Notes: generated from the sequence alone by a model not told the origin. DNA of 64,000 nucleotides from Rodentibacter caecimuris (GCF_001019715.1 NZ_BBXJ01000001.1:1054001-1118000), one strand, 5' to 3'; positions 20,757 through 32,675 are shown, counted from the first letter of the stretch. Translations and numbers: made by a program.

Positions 20757-21326
20757 ATGAAATCTTTAAAATCTTTATTAACGTTTACCGCACTTAGCAT
20801 AGCCGTTGCCGGTTCTGCATTTTCAAATGAAAATACGGTTACCACTCTTAAAAAAGAATCAGTAACGAATGTAAATTCAATGATTCAGAAACAAAAAGAA
20901 AATGCTATCGCAGATAAAAATAGTCTAAAAGAGAAAGTCGTTGCGACAAAAGAAAAAGCTAAAGAGGCGGTGAAATCTACAAAAGAAGCGACAAAAGAAA
21001 AAATAGATGTAGTGAAAGAAAAAGCTAACTCAATGAAATCATCAGATACTTCATCAATGAAAAACCAAGTTTCTGAGAAATTCAATTCAGCGAAAGAGCA
21101 GATTAAAACAGAAAAACAAAAAATTGCCTCAAGTGCTAAAGTAAATATTAATAAAGCGGACGCTGAAACCTTACAAAAACTTTCCGGCATTGGTGAAAAG
21201 AAAGCGCAAGCAATTGTGGATTATCGTAATAAAATGGGCAAAATCAAAAATGTGGCGGAATTATCAAAAATTGATGGTTTAGGTGAGACAACCATTGAAA
21301 AAATTGCGCCTTACCTGACTTTTTAA
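20757..21326 (+). CDS. ComEA-like helix-hairpin-helix DNA-binding protein
   Basis: A 189-residue exported protein. A signal peptide ends at about residue 22 (VAGSAFS). A lysine/glutamate-rich coiled-coil segment (about 25-125) follows, then a C-terminal ComEA-type domain with VNINKADAETLQKLSGIGEK and a second hairpin, KIDGLGETTIEKIAPYL. ComEA proteins bind incoming DNA in the periplasm during transformation, which fits a genome rich in uptake sequences. The H. influenzae homologue I recall (ComE1) is much shorter, so the long charged insert is unusual. I see no CRP-S competence site directly upstream. Confidence 0.85.
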   Translation: MKSLKSLLTFTALSIAVAGSAFSNENTVTTLKKESVTNVNSMIQKQKENAIADKNSLKEKVVATKEKAKEAVKSTKEATKEKIDVVKEKANSMKSSDTSSMKNQVSEKFNSAKEQIKTEKQKIASSAKVNINKADAETLQKLSGIGEKKAQAIVDYRNKMGKIKNVAELSKIDGLGETTIEKIAPYLTF

Positions 21327-21356
21327 AAACAAGGTCAATATCAAGCGTACTTTCTA

Positions 21357-21385
21357 AAGCTCGACAAATTTGGTCGGGCTTTTTT
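21357..21385 (+). terminator. intrinsic terminator of the comEA-like gene
   Basis: Stem AAGCTCGAC / GGTCGGGCTT (with G-U pairs), loop AAATTT, followed by a T-run. Confidence 0.8.
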
Positions 21386-21405
21386 GTTATAAGTTAAAAA
21401 TATTG

Positions 21406-21419
21406 TTGAGCTAGATCAC
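21406..21419. promoter_or_regulatory. FNR/CRP-like box upstream of sucA
   Basis: TTGAGCTAGATCAC lies 94 bases before the sucA start. It shares the 12-base core found before mdh and fnr. It can also be read as a CRP-type site (GTTGA-N6-TCACA), so the two families cannot be separated by eye. Confidence 0.5.
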
Positions 21420-21513
21420 AAATTTGCAACAAACTTATAAATGAGGCATTTTTCCAATTCAATCCTATGTATAATGGAAGAGAAATTAATCGATCATATT
21501 ATTTGAGGTAAAC

Positions 21514-24321
21514 ATGCAACCAAATAAAGATTTTGATGAATGGTTGGCAACAACCGCATTCGGTGGCGCAAACCAAGCCTATATCGAAGAATTATATGAG
21601 CGTTATTTAGACGATCCGAATTCTATTGATAAAAGCTGGAAAACAACCTTTGATTCTTTACCCAAATCAACTACGGTTGAACAACCGCATTCGCCGGTGC
21701 GTGATTATTTCCGACGTTTAGCCCGTGAAAATAGCACTGAAGCCGTGACAGTGATTGATCCGGAAGCAAGTGCAAAATTAGTAAAAGTATTACAATTTAT
21801 CAATGCCTACCGTTTCCGTGGTCATTTGGAAGCAAAACTTGATCCCCTCAATTATTATCGTTGGAAAGTATCAAATGTGCCTGAATTGGATTATCGTTAT
21901 CACGGTTTTACCGAACAAGATCTCAACGAAACTTTCAATATTAACCACTACGTTTATCAACGAGACACCATTAAACTAGCCGATTTAAATACAATGCTGA
22001 AAGAGACCTACTGTGGTCCTATCGGTTTAGAATTTATGCATGTACAGGATATGGAACAAAAAATGTGGCTTCAAAATAAATTAGAAAGCCGCTTAAATCA
22101 ACCGCTCTTTAGCCATGAAGAAAAAGTGAATTTTCTTAATGAATTGACGGCTGCAGATGGGTTGGAACGTTATCTTGGTGCAAAATTCCCAGGGGCAAAA
22201 CGTTTCTCTTTGGAGGGAAGTGATGCTTTTATCCCATTAATGAAAGAAATTATTCGTCACGCAGGTAAACAAGGTGTTAAAGATGTGATGATGGGAATGG
22301 CACACCGTGGGCGTTTAAATATGCTGGTGAATGTGCTGGGTAAAAAACCAAAAGATTTATTTGATGAGTTTGCCGGTAAACACTCGGGCGATCGTACCGG
22401 AGATGTAAAATATCACCAAGGTTTTTCGTCTGATTTTGCAGTTGGTGAAAGCCATGTTCACTTAACCCTTGCATTTAACCCGTCGCATTTAGAAATTGTT
22501 AGCCCGGTTGTTATTGGTGCAGTCCGCTCACGCCAAACTAAGAAAAATGATATAGAACGTTCACAAGTATTGGCGGTAACCGTTCATGGTGATTCGGCCG
22601 TCGCTGGTCAAGGTGTTGTACAAGAAACCTTAAATATGTCGAATGCTCGTGGTTATACGGTTGGTGGGACGATTCGTATTGTGATCAATAACCAAATCGG
22701 TTTTACCACGTCTAACCCAAATGACACTCGCTCCACAGAATACTGCACGGACATTGCGAAAATGATTCAAGCACCGATCATCCACGTAAATGGTGATGAT
22801 CCGGAGGCTGTTGCTTTTGCCGCCCGTATGGCAGTGGAATATCGCAGTTTGTTTAAACGGGATATTTTCATTGATTTGATTTCTTATCGTCGCCACGGAC
22901 ACAATGAAGCCGATGAGCCTTTAGCGACACAACCAATGATGTACAGCATTATTAAAAAACATCCGACACCACGTCAGGTTTATGCAGATCGTTTGGTAAA
23001 AGAAGGTGTGATTAGCGAAGAGCAAGCCATAGAAATGATGAACGTATATCGTGACGGCTTAGATAATGGCGAACGCGTTGTAGCTGAATGGCGTGAAATG
23101 GATACGGCAAAAATGGATTGGTTGCAATATCTCAATTATGATTGGACAGCGCCTTATGAAAGTAAATTCCCGCAAGATCGTTTTATCACGTTAGCAAAAC
23201 GGATATGCGAATATCCGGAAAGTTTACGTCCTCACCCACGTGTTGAAAAAATTTACCATGATCGTAAAGCCATGTATCAAGGTGAAAAATTGCTTGACTG
23301 GGGTATGGCGGAAACCATGGCATATGCAACCTTGCTTGATGAAGGGGTAAACGTTCGTTTATCAGGTGAAGATGCGGGACGGGGTACTTTCTTCCATCGT
23401 CACGCCGTAGTACATAACCAAAATGATGGTACCGGCTATGTTCCGCTCACGCATTTGCATGCCAACCAAGGACGTTTCGAAGTATGGGATTCGGTACTTT
23501 CGGAAGAATCGGTGCTTGCTTTTGAATATGGTTATGCCACGGCTGATCCGAAAACTCTAACGATTTGGGAAGCACAATTTGGTGATTTTGCAAACGGAGC
23601 ACAAATTGTGATCGATCAATTTATCAGTTCTGGAGAACAAAAATGGAACAGAATGTGCGGTTTAGTCATGTTGTTACCTCATGGTTATGAAGGTCAGGGA
23701 CCGGAGCATTCTTCCGCACGTTTGGAGCGTTATCTGCAACTTTGCGCAGAGCAAAATATACAGGTTTGTATCCCTTCTACGCCTGCACAGGTTTATCATA
23801 TGTTACGCCGTCAGGCTTTACGTAAAATGCGCCGTCCGTTAATTGCGATTTCTCCAAAATCCTTATTGCGCCACCCGTTAGCCGTATCAAGTTTGGACGA
23901 ACTGGTTAATGGTTCATTCCTGACGGTAATTGGTGAAACGGACGAACTGGATCCAAAAGGTATTAAACGCATTGTGATGTGTTCAGGAAAAGTCTATTAC
24001 GATTTACTGGAACAGCGCCGAGCCAATAATCAAACCGATGTGGCAATTATCCGAATTGAACAACTTTATCCTTATCCGCATGAAGATGTGAAGAAAGCGC
24101 TTGAGCCTTATGCTCATGTAAAAGATTATGTATGGTGTCAAGAAGAACCGCTTAATCAAGGCGCTTGGTATAACTGTAAACATAATTTTGAAAGTTCTAT
24201 CCCTGAGGATCTCAAACTCAAATATGCGGGGCGTCCAGCTTCAGCTTCACCGGCGGTTGGTTATATGTCATTACACATCAAACAGCAAAAACAATTGGTG
24301 GAAGATGCATTGACATTGTAA
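21514..24321 (+). CDS. sucA: 2-oxoglutarate dehydrogenase E1 component
   Basis: A 935-residue thiamine-diphosphate-dependent E1 of the oxoglutarate dehydrogenase complex. It decarboxylates 2-oxoglutarate and passes the succinyl group to SucB. It has the N-terminal E2-binding segment (residues 1-40), MMGMAHRGRLNMLVNVLGK, the ThDP-binding GDSAVAGQGVVQETLNM region and GDDPEAV, and a C-terminal transketolase-like domain with LSGEDAGRGTFFHRHA. The length is normal. GAGGT precedes the ATG. sucB follows after 111 bases, so sucAB form one transcript, probably repressed without oxygen given the upstream FNR-like box. Confidence 0.98.
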   Translation: MQPNKDFDEWLATTAFGGANQAYIEELYERYLDDPNSIDKSWKTTFDSLPKSTTVEQPHSPVRDYFRRLARENSTEAVTVIDPEASAKLVKVLQFINAYRFRGHLEAKLDPLNYYRWKVSNVPELDYRYHGFTEQDLNETFNINHYVYQRDTIKLADLNTMLKETYCGPIGLEFMHVQDMEQKMWLQNKLESRLNQPLFSHEEKVNFLNELTAADGLERYLGAKFPGAKRFSLEGSDAFIPLMKEIIRHAGKQGVKDVMMGMAHRGRLNMLVNVLGKKPKDLFDEFAGKHSGDRTGDVKYHQGFSSDFAVGESHVHLTLAFNPSHLEIVSPVVIGAVRSRQTKKNDIERSQVLAVTVHGDSAVAGQGVVQETLNMSNARGYTVGGTIRIVINNQIGFTTSNPNDTRSTEYCTDIAKMIQAPIIHVNGDDPEAVAFAARMAVEYRSLFKRDIFIDLISYRRHGHNEADEPLATQPMMYSIIKKHPTPRQVYADRLVKEGVISEEQAIEMMNVYRDGLDNGERVVAEWREMDTAKMDWLQYLNYDWTAPYESKFPQDRFITLAKRICEYPESLRPHPRVEKIYHDRKAMYQGEKLLDWGMAETMAYATLLDEGVNVRLSGEDAGRGTFFHRHAVVHNQNDGTGYVPLTHLHANQGRFEVWDSVLSEESVLAFEYGYATADPKTLTIWEAQFGDFANGAQIVIDQFISSGEQKWNRMCGLVMLLPHGYEGQGPEHSSARLERYLQLCAEQNIQVCIPSTPAQVYHMLRRQALRKMRRPLIAISPKSLLRHPLAVSSLDELVNGSFLTVIGETDELDPKGIKRIVMCSGKVYYDLLEQRRANNQTDVAIIRIEQLYPYPHEDVKKALEPYAHVKDYVWCQEEPLNQGAWYNCKHNFESSIPEDLKLKYAGRPASASPAVGYMSLHIKQQKQLVEDALTL

Positions 24322-24432
24322 AGTGCGGTGAAAAATTTGCATGTTTTCATGAGTGGAATGATCCACTAATAAGAGTAACCAAAATGGTGGGCTAAAACCC
24401 ACATGAGAAAAAATAGTAAAGGAAAAACGACC

Positions 24433-25662
24433 ATGACAATCGAAGTTCTCGTTCCAGATTTACCCGAATCCGTTGCGGATGCCACTGTGGCAACATGGCA
24501 TAAAAAAGTAGGGGATACAGTAAAACGTGACGAAGTATTAGTTGAAATTGAAACGGATAAAGTCGTGTTAGAAGTACCGGCTCAGTCCGATGGTGTGATT
24601 ACGGAAATTTTAGAAGCCGAAGGCGCAACGGTAGTTAGCAAACAACTACTCGGTAAACTTTCCAAAGCTCAAGCAGGTGATGTTAGTACGACAAAGATCA
24701 ATGAATCAAATGAACCGACACCGGCAGATCGCCATCATTCAGCCATTGAAAATAGTCAACACAATGCTGATGATCACGGGCCTGCAATCAGACGTTTGCT
24801 GGCGGAACATGATCTTGATGCCTCTCAAATTCAGGGCTCCGGTGTAGGAGGTCGATTAACCCGTGAAGATATTGAACGTGAAATTGCGAAACGGGATGCG
24901 CAAAAAGCAAAACAAGAGGTGGCAACAGAACAGAATACCATCAGTACCGTGGCTTACCAGTCTCGTTCTGAAAAACGCGTTCCAATGACGCGTTTACGCA
25001 AACGCATTGCAGAGCGTTTACTTGAAGCCAAAAACAGCACTGCAATGCTCACGACATTTAATGAAGTGGATATGCAACCGATAATGAAATTGCGTAAAAC
25101 CTACGGTGAAAAATTTGAAAAACAGCATGATGTACGTTTAGGTTTTATGTCGTTCTATATTAAAGCTGTGGTCGAAGCGTTAAAACGTTATCCGGAAGTA
25201 AATGCTTCTATTGATGACGATGATATTGTTTACCATAATTACTTTGATATTAGTATCGCTGTTTCTACCCCTCGCGGTTTGGTTACACCGGTGTTACGTA
25301 ACTGCGATAAACTAAGTATGGCGGAAATCGAAAAACAAATTAAAGCACTGGCAGAAAAAGGTCGTGATGGCAAGTTAACGGTGGAAGATTTAACCGGTGG
25401 AAATTTCACTATTACTAATGGTGGGGTGTTTGGTTCATTAATGTCCACCCCGATTATTAATCCACCGCAGAGTGCGATTCTAGGCATGCATGCGATTAAA
25501 GAGAGACCGATCGCATTGAATGGGGAAGTTGTCATTCGTCCAATGATGTATCTGGCGTTGTCTTATGATCACCGTTTAATTGACGGTAAAGAATCCGTTG
25601 GTTTCCTTGTCGCCGTTAAAGAATTATTGGAAGATCCGACAAGATTATTATTGGAAATTTAG
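24433..25662 (+). CDS. sucB: dihydrolipoyl succinyltransferase (E2 of oxoglutarate dehydrogenase)
   Basis: 409 residues from the ATG at 24433. I chose it over an in-frame ATG at 24403 because AAAGGA stands before it and the protein then begins [17 protein letters not shown] like the family. The lipoyl domain has [11 protein letters not shown] with the lipoylated lysine at residue 43. A peripheral subunit-binding domain ([20 protein letters not shown]) and a catalytic acyltransferase domain with SYDHRLIDG near the C-terminus follow. It transfers the succinyl group to CoA. It lies downstream of sucA and is followed by a terminator. Confidence 0.97.
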   Translation: MTIEVLVPDLPESVADATVATWHKKVGDTVKRDEVLVEIETDKVVLEVPAQSDGVITEILEAEGATVVSKQLLGKLSKAQAGDVSTTKINESNEPTPADRHHSAIENSQHNADDHGPAIRRLLAEHDLDASQIQGSGVGGRLTREDIEREIAKRDAQKAKQEVATEQNTISTVAYQSRSEKRVPMTRLRKRIAERLLEAKNSTAMLTTFNEVDMQPIMKLRKTYGEKFEKQHDVRLGFMSFYIKAVVEALKRYPEVNASIDDDDIVYHNYFDISIAVSTPRGLVTPVLRNCDKLSMAEIEKQIKALAEKGRDGKLTVEDLTGGNFTITNGGVFGSLMSTPIINPPQSAILGMHAIKERPIALNGEVVIRPMMYLALSYDHRLIDGKESVGFLVAVKELLEDPTRLLLEI

Positions 25663-25669
25663 AGTAAAA

Positions 25670-25696
25670 GTGCGGTCAATTTTGATCGCATTTTTA
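25670..25696 (+). terminator. terminator/attenuator between sucB and sucC
   Basis: GTGCGGTC, loop AATTTT, GATCGCAT, then T5. The stem uses the uptake sequence AAAGTGCGGTC-like core with one G-U pair. It probably separates sucAB from sucCD at least in part. Confidence 0.65.
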
Positions 25697-25761
25697 TTTT
25701 TCGACGAAAAGATGACTATTTTCACATATCCTAAATAACCAGAAAAAAGCAGGTAAACCTT

Positions 25762-26928
25762 ATGAATTTACACGAATATCAAGCAAAACAGCTTTTTAAA
25801 GAATATGATCTACCGGTGAGTGAAGGGATTATTTGTCATTCGGCGGATGATGCCGCCATGGCGCTTTTCCAACTTAACGGTGATCGTTGGATCGCAAAAT
25901 GCCAAGTTCATGCCGGAGGTCGAGGAAAAGCCGGTGGTGTAAAACTGGTACATAATGCGGAAGAAGCCCGATCTTTTGCCCATCAATGGCTGGGAAATCG
26001 TTTGGTAACTTTCCAAACCGATAAACAAGGCCAACCGGTAAATAGTATCTATATTGAGGAAACCTGTGATATTGCTCAAGAACTTTATCTTGGTGCAGTG
26101 ATTGATCGTTCTTCACAACAAATTATCTTTATGGCATCTTCCGCTGGTGGAATGAATATTGAAGATGTCGCTCGCGAAACGCCTCATTTGATTCATAAAG
26201 TCGCCATTGATCCGTTATTTGGCGGTATGCCGTATCAAGGCAGAGAATTAGCATTTAAATTAGGTTTAAGCGGAGAACAAAATAAACAGTTTGCTCATGC
26301 ATTTGTACAATTAGCGAAGTTATTTATAGAAAAAGATCTTTCGCTTTTAGAAGTTAATCCGCTAGTGGTGACAAAGCAAGGTCAGTTACTGTGTTTGGAT
26401 GCCAAAATGACGATTGACGATAATGCGTTGTTTCGCCATAAGGATTTACTGGCTTTCCAAGATTTAAGCCAAAGCGATTTACGAGAGGCCGAAGCGGAAA
26501 AACATCAACTCAATTATGTCGCCTTAGAAGGGGATATCGGTTGTATGGTAAACGGTGCGGGGCTTGCCATGGGAACGATGGATATGGTGAAACTTTATGG
26601 CGGAAATCCAGCAAATTTCCTCGATGTCGGGGGCGGTGCGACAAAAGAACGGGTTACTGAGGCCTTCAAAATTATTTTGACAGATAAGGGGGTAAAAGCC
26701 ATTTTAGTCAATATTTTCGGAGGAATTGTTCGTTGTGATTTAATTGCCGAAGGGGTTATTGCCGCTATCAAAGAAGTTGGGATAAATGTTCCTGTTGTAG
26801 TGCGTTTAGAAGGAACAAATGTTGAGTTAGGGCGTAGAATCCTGTCAGACAGTGGGGTAAATCTTATTGTTGAAAATAGTTTAAAAGATGCTGCACAAGC
26901 TGTAGTAAAAGCGGCAAAAGGAGCGTAA
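25762..26928 (+). CDS. sucC: succinyl-CoA synthetase beta subunit
   Basis: A 388-residue ATP-grasp subunit. It has [20 protein letters not shown] at the start, the nucleotide-binding loop [25 protein letters not shown] with metal ligands, and the C-terminal CoA-ligase region with [16 protein letters not shown] and [10 protein letters not shown]. With SucD it makes ATP (or GTP) and succinate from succinyl-CoA. The sucD start follows its stop after 2 bases, so the two are translated together. Confidence 0.98.
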   Translation: MNLHEYQAKQLFKEYDLPVSEGIICHSADDAAMALFQLNGDRWIAKCQVHAGGRGKAGGVKLVHNAEEARSFAHQWLGNRLVTFQTDKQGQPVNSIYIEETCDIAQELYLGAVIDRSSQQIIFMASSAGGMNIEDVARETPHLIHKVAIDPLFGGMPYQGRELAFKLGLSGEQNKQFAHAFVQLAKLFIEKDLSLLEVNPLVVTKQGQLLCLDAKMTIDDNALFRHKDLLAFQDLSQSDLREAEAEKHQLNYVALEGDIGCMVNGAGLAMGTMDMVKLYGGNPANFLDVGGGATKERVTEAFKIILTDKGVKAILVNIFGGIVRCDLIAEGVIAAIKEVGINVPVVVRLEGTNVELGRRILSDSGVNLIVENSLKDAAQAVVKAAKGA

Positions 26929-26930
26929 TT

Positions 26931-27800
26931 ATGTCGATCTTAATTAATAAAGATACTAAAGTTATTTGCCAAGGTTTCACCGGTACACAGGGTACGTTCC
27001 ATTCCGAGCAAGCATTGGCTTATGGCACAAAAATGGTAGGCGGTGTATCCCCTAATAAAGGAGGAAGTACGCATTTGGGATTACCGGTTTTTAACACGGT
27101 AAGAGAGGCGGTGGAGACTACCGGTGCGACAGCGACAATGATTTATGTGCCGGCGGCATTTTGTAAAGATGCCATCCTAGAAGCCATTGATGCTGGCATT
27201 CAATTAATTATTTGTATCACAGAAGGTATCCCAACTTTGGATATGCTTACGGTGAAACAAAAATTAAATGAAACCGGTGTGATTATGATTGGGCCTAATT
27301 GTCCGGGCATTATTACGCCGGATGAATGCAAAATCGGTATTATGCCGGGGCATATTCATAAAAAAGGCAAAGTCGGTATTGTTTCCCGTTCCGGAACATT
27401 AACTTATGAAGCAGTAAAACAAACCACTGATGAAGGCTTTGGGCAATCCACTTGTGTGGGAATAGGTGGCGATCCGATTCCGGGCTCAAGTTTCATTGAT
27501 ATTTTAAAACGTTTCCAAGATGATCCCGAAACCGAAGCCATTGTAATGATTGGTGAGATCGGTGGTTCCGCAGAGGAAGAAGCAGCGGCTTATATTAAAG
27601 CCCATGTCACCAAACCGATGGTTGGCTATATTGCCGGCGTTACCGCTCCGAAAGGCAAACGAATGGGGCATGCTGGGGCAATTATTAGTGGTGGTAAAGG
27701 CTCTGCTGAGGATAAAATCGCCGCCCTTGAAGCAGCAGGGGTTAAAACAGTAAGAAGTTTAGCGGAGATTGGTTCGGCATTAAGAACATTATTAAAATAA
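26931..27800 (+). CDS. sucD: succinyl-CoA synthetase alpha subunit
   Basis: A 289-residue alpha subunit. It has the CoA-binding motif [30 protein letters not shown], the GPNCPGII loop, and the phosphorylated histidine in [14 protein letters not shown]. It forms the catalytic heterodimer or tetramer with SucC. It sits 2 bases after sucC and ends at a terminator made from an inverted uptake-sequence pair at 27818-27856. Confidence 0.98.
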   Translation: MSILINKDTKVICQGFTGTQGTFHSEQALAYGTKMVGGVSPNKGGSTHLGLPVFNTVREAVETTGATATMIYVPAAFCKDAILEAIDAGIQLIICITEGIPTLDMLTVKQKLNETGVIMIGPNCPGIITPDECKIGIMPGHIHKKGKVGIVSRSGTLTYEAVKQTTDEGFGQSTCVGIGGDPIPGSSFIDILKRFQDDPETEAIVMIGEIGGSAEEEAAAYIKAHVTKPMVGYIAGVTAPKGKRMGHAGAIISGGKGSAEDKIAALEAAGVKTVRSLAEIGSALRTLLK

Positions 27801-27817
27801 AAACACATTTAAGAAAT

Positions 27818-27856
27818 GACCGCACTTTGCCAATGTATTCAAAGTGCGGTTTTTTT
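27818..27856 (+). terminator. terminator formed by an inverted uptake-sequence pair
   Basis: GACCGCACTTTG ... CAAAGTGCGGT closes a stem and is followed by T7. Both arms carry the H. influenzae-type uptake core AAGTGCGGT. Confidence 0.92.
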
Positions 27857-27923
27857 ATAACAAGTTGTTATAACGTCATGATTAAAAGGTGTATAATCTC
27901 AAGCTTATTTTAAGGAAAAAATT

Positions 27924-28547
27924 ATGAGCCAATTTTTTTATATTCATCCTGACAATCCACAAGCACGTTTAATCAACCAAGCGGTAGATATTTTGCGTAA
28001 AGGCGGCGTGATTGTGTACCCTACAGATTCCGGTTATGCATTAGGTTGTATGCTTGGAGATAAACATGCGATGGATCGTATTATTGCGATTCGCAAATTG
28101 CCGGAAGGGCATAATTTCACCTTGGTGTGTCGTGATTTATCCGAGCTTTCTAATTATGCAACCGTGAGTAATGTTGCTTATCGTTTAATTAAAAATAATA
28201 CGCCGGGACGTTATACTTTTATCCTGACGGCAACTAAAGAACTGCCGCGTCGTTTGATGACATCAAAACGTAAAACCATTGGTTTACGGGTGCCGGATAA
28301 TCAGATCGCCTTAGATTTATTAGCGGCATTAGGTGAGCCGATTCTTTCCTGCTCACTTATGTTACCGGGGGAAGAGCATATAACACAATCCGATCCGGAA
28401 GAAATTCGGGAACGTCTGGAACATCAAGTGGAGTTAATTATTCATGGAGGGTATTTAGGGCAAGCGCCGACAACGGTGGTGGATTTAACAGAAGATACAC
28501 CGGTTATTTTACGTGAAGGAAGCGGTTCTAGCGAACCATTTATTTAA
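27924..28547 (+). CDS. yciO: YciO/Sua5/YrdC-family protein
   Basis: A 207-residue protein of the YrdC-like fold, with GGVIVYPTDSGYALGCMLGD, KLPEGHNFTLVCRDLSEL, and the tail TTVVDLTEDTPVILREGSG. Relatives YrdC/TsaC make threonylcarbamoyl-AMP for tRNA t6A. YciO is a paralogue with a less certain role. AAGGAAAA precedes the ATG. The next gene is rluB, as in H. influenzae and E. coli-like neighbourhoods (yciO near rluB). Confidence 0.9.
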   Translation: MSQFFYIHPDNPQARLINQAVDILRKGGVIVYPTDSGYALGCMLGDKHAMDRIIAIRKLPEGHNFTLVCRDLSELSNYATVSNVAYRLIKNNTPGRYTFILTATKELPRRLMTSKRKTIGLRVPDNQIALDLLAALGEPILSCSLMLPGEEHITQSDPEEIRERLEHQVELIIHGGYLGQAPTTVVDLTEDTPVILREGSGSSEPFI

Positions 28548-28592
28548 TTTAAATTTATACAAGACGCTTGTGAAAGCGACAAAGGAAATAAG

Positions 28593-29600
28593 ATGAAAAT
28601 CAATCAATCCAACAAAAATATCAAAAAACAGAGTGAAAACCGACCGCACTTTGAGCACAAAAAGAAGCAAAGTACAGTACATTCTGAGCATAAAGCCCTA
28701 ACGAAACGCCAAACATCCTCATCATCTAACACGAAAATTGAGGGGGAAAAATTACAGAAAGTTCTCGCGCGTGCAGGGCAAGGATCTCGTCGTGAAATTG
28801 AGGCAATGATTGCTGAAAATCGGGTGAGTGTGGATGGAAAAATAGCGACACTTGGTGATCGAATTGATGTCCATTCCGGTGTGAAAGTACGTATTGACGG
28901 TCGTATTATTAATCTTCAACAGGCGCAAAAAGAAATGTGTCGTGTATTGATGTATTACAAACCGGAAGGTGAACTTTGTACCCGTAGCGATCCGGAAGGA
29001 CGTGCAACGGTATTCGATCGTTTGCCACGCTTGAATGGCGCGCGTTGGATTGCTGTGGGGCGTTTAGATATTAACACTTCCGGTCTATTGTTATTTACCA
29101 CTGACGGTGAACTGGCAAATCGGCTTATGCATCCTAGCCGAGAGGTAGAACGTGAGTATTCCGTCCGTGTATTCGGACAAGTGGATGATGTTATGTTAGC
29201 CCGTTTACGCAAAGGTGTTCAGCTTGAAGATGGTCCGGCAAATTTCAAAGAAATTAAATTTATCGGTGGCGTGGGAATGAACCAGTGGTATGAAGTCACA
29301 TTGATGGAAGGACGCAATCGTGAAGTGCGCCGTTTATGGGAGTCTCAAGGTATTCAAGTCAGTCGCTTGATTCGTATTCGTTATGGAAATATCAAATTAA
29401 TGAAAGGCTTACCGCGGGGCGGATGGGAAGAAATGGATCTTGAGAAGGTGAACTATCTGCGTGAATTAGTGGGATTACCGCCGGAGACGGAAAGCAAACT
29501 TGATGTGACAAAGTCTCGCCGCCGACCAAAATCCGGACAAATTCGTAAAGCAGTGAAACGTTACACTGAATTAGGAAAACGCTATAAAAATAAAAAATAG
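28593..29600 (+). CDS. rluB: 23S rRNA pseudouridine synthase RluB
   Basis: A 335-residue RsuA/RluB/E/F-type enzyme. The N-terminal 45 residues are basic and disordered. An S4 domain follows ([20 protein letters not shown]), then the catalytic domain with the signature [20 protein letters not shown], whose aspartate is the nucleophile, and [15 protein letters not shown]. It modifies U2605 of 23S rRNA (E. coli numbering). The basic C-terminal tail after residue 300 is typical. An uptake sequence (GACCGCACTTT) lies inside the 5' coding part, encoding part of the disordered tail. Confidence 0.95.
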   Translation: MKINQSNKNIKKQSENRPHFEHKKKQSTVHSEHKALTKRQTSSSSNTKIEGEKLQKVLARAGQGSRREIEAMIAENRVSVDGKIATLGDRIDVHSGVKVRIDGRIINLQQAQKEMCRVLMYYKPEGELCTRSDPEGRATVFDRLPRLNGARWIAVGRLDINTSGLLLFTTDGELANRLMHPSREVEREYSVRVFGQVDDVMLARLRKGVQLEDGPANFKEIKFIGGVGMNQWYEVTLMEGRNREVRRLWESQGIQVSRLIRIRYGNIKLMKGLPRGGWEEMDLEKVNYLRELVGLPPETESKLDVTKSRRRPKSGQIRKAVKRYTELGKRYKNKK

Positions 29601-30581
<981 letters not shown>

Positions 30582-30597
30582 CAACTTTCGGAAAGAA

Positions 30598-30638
30598 AGA
30601 GCGGTTGAAATTCAAAGAGAATTTTGACCGCTCTTTAA
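30598..30638. terminator. bidirectional terminator between cysB and prmB
   Basis: AAGAGCGGTTGAAATTC pairs with GAATTTTGACCGCTCTT. A T-rich tract follows on the right and an A-rich tract lies on the left. Confidence 0.8.
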
Positions 30639-30639
30639 G

Positions 30640-31587
30640 TTAAAACAAATCTTGGTATTTCACCAATTCTTCCCGAGTGATGGCAAATACTCCTAAACCA
30701 CCATTTTTAAGCTCAACCCATTTGAATGGCACATCAGGATATTGTTCAATTAGGCTTACCATGCTATTTCCCACCTCACAAATCAATACACCGTTTTCCG
30801 TTAAATAATCAGGCGCTTGTTTTAGAATTTGTTTGGTAATGTCCAAACCGTCTTTACCTGAGCCCAAGGCTAGCTCAGGTTCAAAATGAAATTCTTCCGG
30901 CATATCGGCAAGATCTTCTTCATCTACATAAGGCGGATTTGTCACAATAAGATCGTATTTTTGACCAAGAATATTCTCAAATAAATTTGATTGAATCGGG
31001 AAAACACGGTGTTCCATTTGATGACGGCCAATATTGATTTCTGCAACATTGAGGGCATCAAAGGATAAATCCACTGCATCCACTTCCGCTTCTGGGAAAG
31101 CATAAGCACAGGCAATCGCAATACAGGCACTGCCGGTACAAAGATCAAGAATGTGTTGTGGTGTTTGTTCCACCAATCCGTCAAAGCAATCCTGAATGAG
31201 TGAGCTAATTGGCGAACGTGGAATAATTGTGCGTTCATCCACATAAAATTCATGACCGCAAAACCACGCACTATTTGTTAGATAAGCAACGGGGACACGT
31301 TGTTCGATACGGGTTAAAACCAATTGAATGAGGCTTTCTTTTTCTGACGGGGTTAAGCGGCTATGGAATAATTCAGTGGGGAGATCAATGGGCAATTGCA
31401 AACCGGCAAGCACCAGTTGAAGGCTTTCATCCCAAGCATTATCATAGCCCTGCCCATAGTAAATATCGGAACGGTTAAAAATGCTATACGTCCAACGGAG
31501 AAAATCTTGAATGGTATGAAGTTCATGGGCAACGTTATCTTCTAAAATTGTTGCCACTAATTCTTGGTTATATGTGGTTTCCATCAT
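30640..31587 (-). CDS. prmB: ribosomal protein uL3 glutamine methyltransferase
   Basis: A 315-residue class I SAM-dependent methyltransferase of the HemK/PrmB branch. It has the SAM motif [20 protein letters not shown] and the catalytic [12 protein letters not shown], which binds the target glutamine amide. The N-terminal extension ([20 protein letters not shown]) and IIPRSPI are PrmB-specific, separating it from PrmC. It methylates a Gln of uL3 (L3). Two ATG codons stand in tandem at the start. It is divergent from smrB across a 92-base gap. Confidence 0.95.
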   Translation of the reverse strand: MMETTYNQELVATILEDNVAHELHTIQDFLRWTYSIFNRSDIYYGQGYDNAWDESLQLVLAGLQLPIDLPTELFHSRLTPSEKESLIQLVLTRIEQRVPVAYLTNSAWFCGHEFYVDERTIIPRSPISSLIQDCFDGLVEQTPQHILDLCTGSACIAIACAYAFPEAEVDAVDLSFDALNVAEINIGRHQMEHRVFPIQSNLFENILGQKYDLIVTNPPYVDEEDLADMPEEFHFEPELALGSGKDGLDITKQILKQAPDYLTENGVLICEVGNSMVSLIEQYPDVPFKWVELKNGGLGVFAITREELVKYQDLF

Positions 31588-31679
31588 ATTTTCCTTGTGA
31601 AAAAATTTGCGTAGTTATACCACATAAGGCGGTTTATAACTATGATATGATACGTAAAATTTGAAATGAGTGAGAAAAA

Positions 31680-32183
31680 ATGCAAGACGAATTTGAGTTA
31701 TTTCGTGCTGAAACGAAAGGTATTAAGCCAATTAAACAAGATACTTTTGTAGCCCCACGTCAAAAGAGTGGTCAAAAAAAGTCTAATTTGCGTGATATTC
31801 GTGAAAAAGAGGATACCTTATTTTATTTTTCCGATGAATATGAACCGTTACTCAATGAAAATGACGGGATCGTAAAATACCTTCGTGAGGGTGAGGATTC
31901 TCATTTGTTGAAACAATTACGCCGAGGGGATTTTTCTCCTGAACTCTTTTTGGATTTGCACGGTTTAACGCGTGAACAGGCAAAAATGGAACTCGCCGCT
32001 TTACTGCTTGCTTGCGAAAATGAGCGTGTGAATTGTGCCAGTATTATGACCGGTTATGGGACTTTCACCTTGAAAAAGCAAATTCCACGCTGGCTTGTTC
32101 AACATCCAAAAGTACGCGCGTTACATCAGGCTCCGAGAGAATGGGGTGGCGAAGCGGCAATTTTGATTTTAGTCGATGTGTAG
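31680..32183 (+). CDS. smrB: Smr-domain endonuclease SmrB (ribosome rescue)
   Basis: A 167-residue protein with a charged N-terminal extension and a C-terminal Smr domain carrying LDLHGLTREQAKMELA, MTGYGTFTLKKQIP and HQAPREWGGEAAILILV. In E. coli SmrB cleaves mRNA at collided ribosomes. DLHGL and GYG are the conserved Smr motifs. It is divergent from prmB, an arrangement shared with many gammaproteobacteria. An uptake sequence follows the stop at about 32209-32218. Confidence 0.93.
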   Translation: MQDEFELFRAETKGIKPIKQDTFVAPRQKSGQKKSNLRDIREKEDTLFYFSDEYEPLLNENDGIVKYLREGEDSHLLKQLRRGDFSPELFLDLHGLTREQAKMELAALLLACENERVNCASIMTGYGTFTLKKQIPRWLVQHPKVRALHQAPREWGGEAAILILVDV

Positions 32184-32305
32184 CTTCTTTTTTATGGTAG
32201 AAAATCCTAAAAGTGCGGTTAATTTTGAGGTGATTTTTCGGTGAAAGTAGGAAATTATATAGCCGTTACACAAAAAGAGAAAATGTAGCAACCGAATCTT
32301 CTTGA

Positions 32306-32671
32306 CCCGCAAATGTTGTTTCAGGGCAATGGTTAGTGGGTTGGCTGGAACAAAATGGATTAGCTAAACGTGGAAGTGGCTTATCTAGAAAAAATCCTGC
32401 TATTGCTATTAACAATGATCCATTACATAAATCCATAAATAATTTGCGAAAATATGGACTACATGATTCTGCTACACTTAGAAAGCAATCTGCATTGTCA
32501 AATATTAATAAAAATGCTGCTCTTACTAGACGAGCAATAGCTGAAGATTTAGTAGGAAGAGGAATTGATAAACGAGCAGCTAAATCTTTAGCAACTAAAT
32601 ATGTAAATGACCTAAGATCTCAAACCATAGATTTCGTAAAAGCTAATAACATTATTTCTTGTAGAGGGTAA
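32306..32671 (+). pseudogene. orphan C-terminal module of a polymorphic toxin
   Basis: An open frame of about 120 codons with no proper start (a stop at 32303-32305 and only a GTG at 32336, without a clear ribosome-binding site). It encodes VVSGQWLVGWLEQNGLAKRG, then a basic helical region (NNLRKYGLHDSATLRKQSAL and ARR-rich stretches). It is followed after 4 bases by a small acidic gene, the usual toxin-tail plus immunity layout of CDI/Rhs/MafB-like systems. The body of the parent toxin is missing, so this is an orphan or displaced tail. I do not recognise the toxin family. Confidence 0.5.
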
Positions 32672-32675
32672 AATT

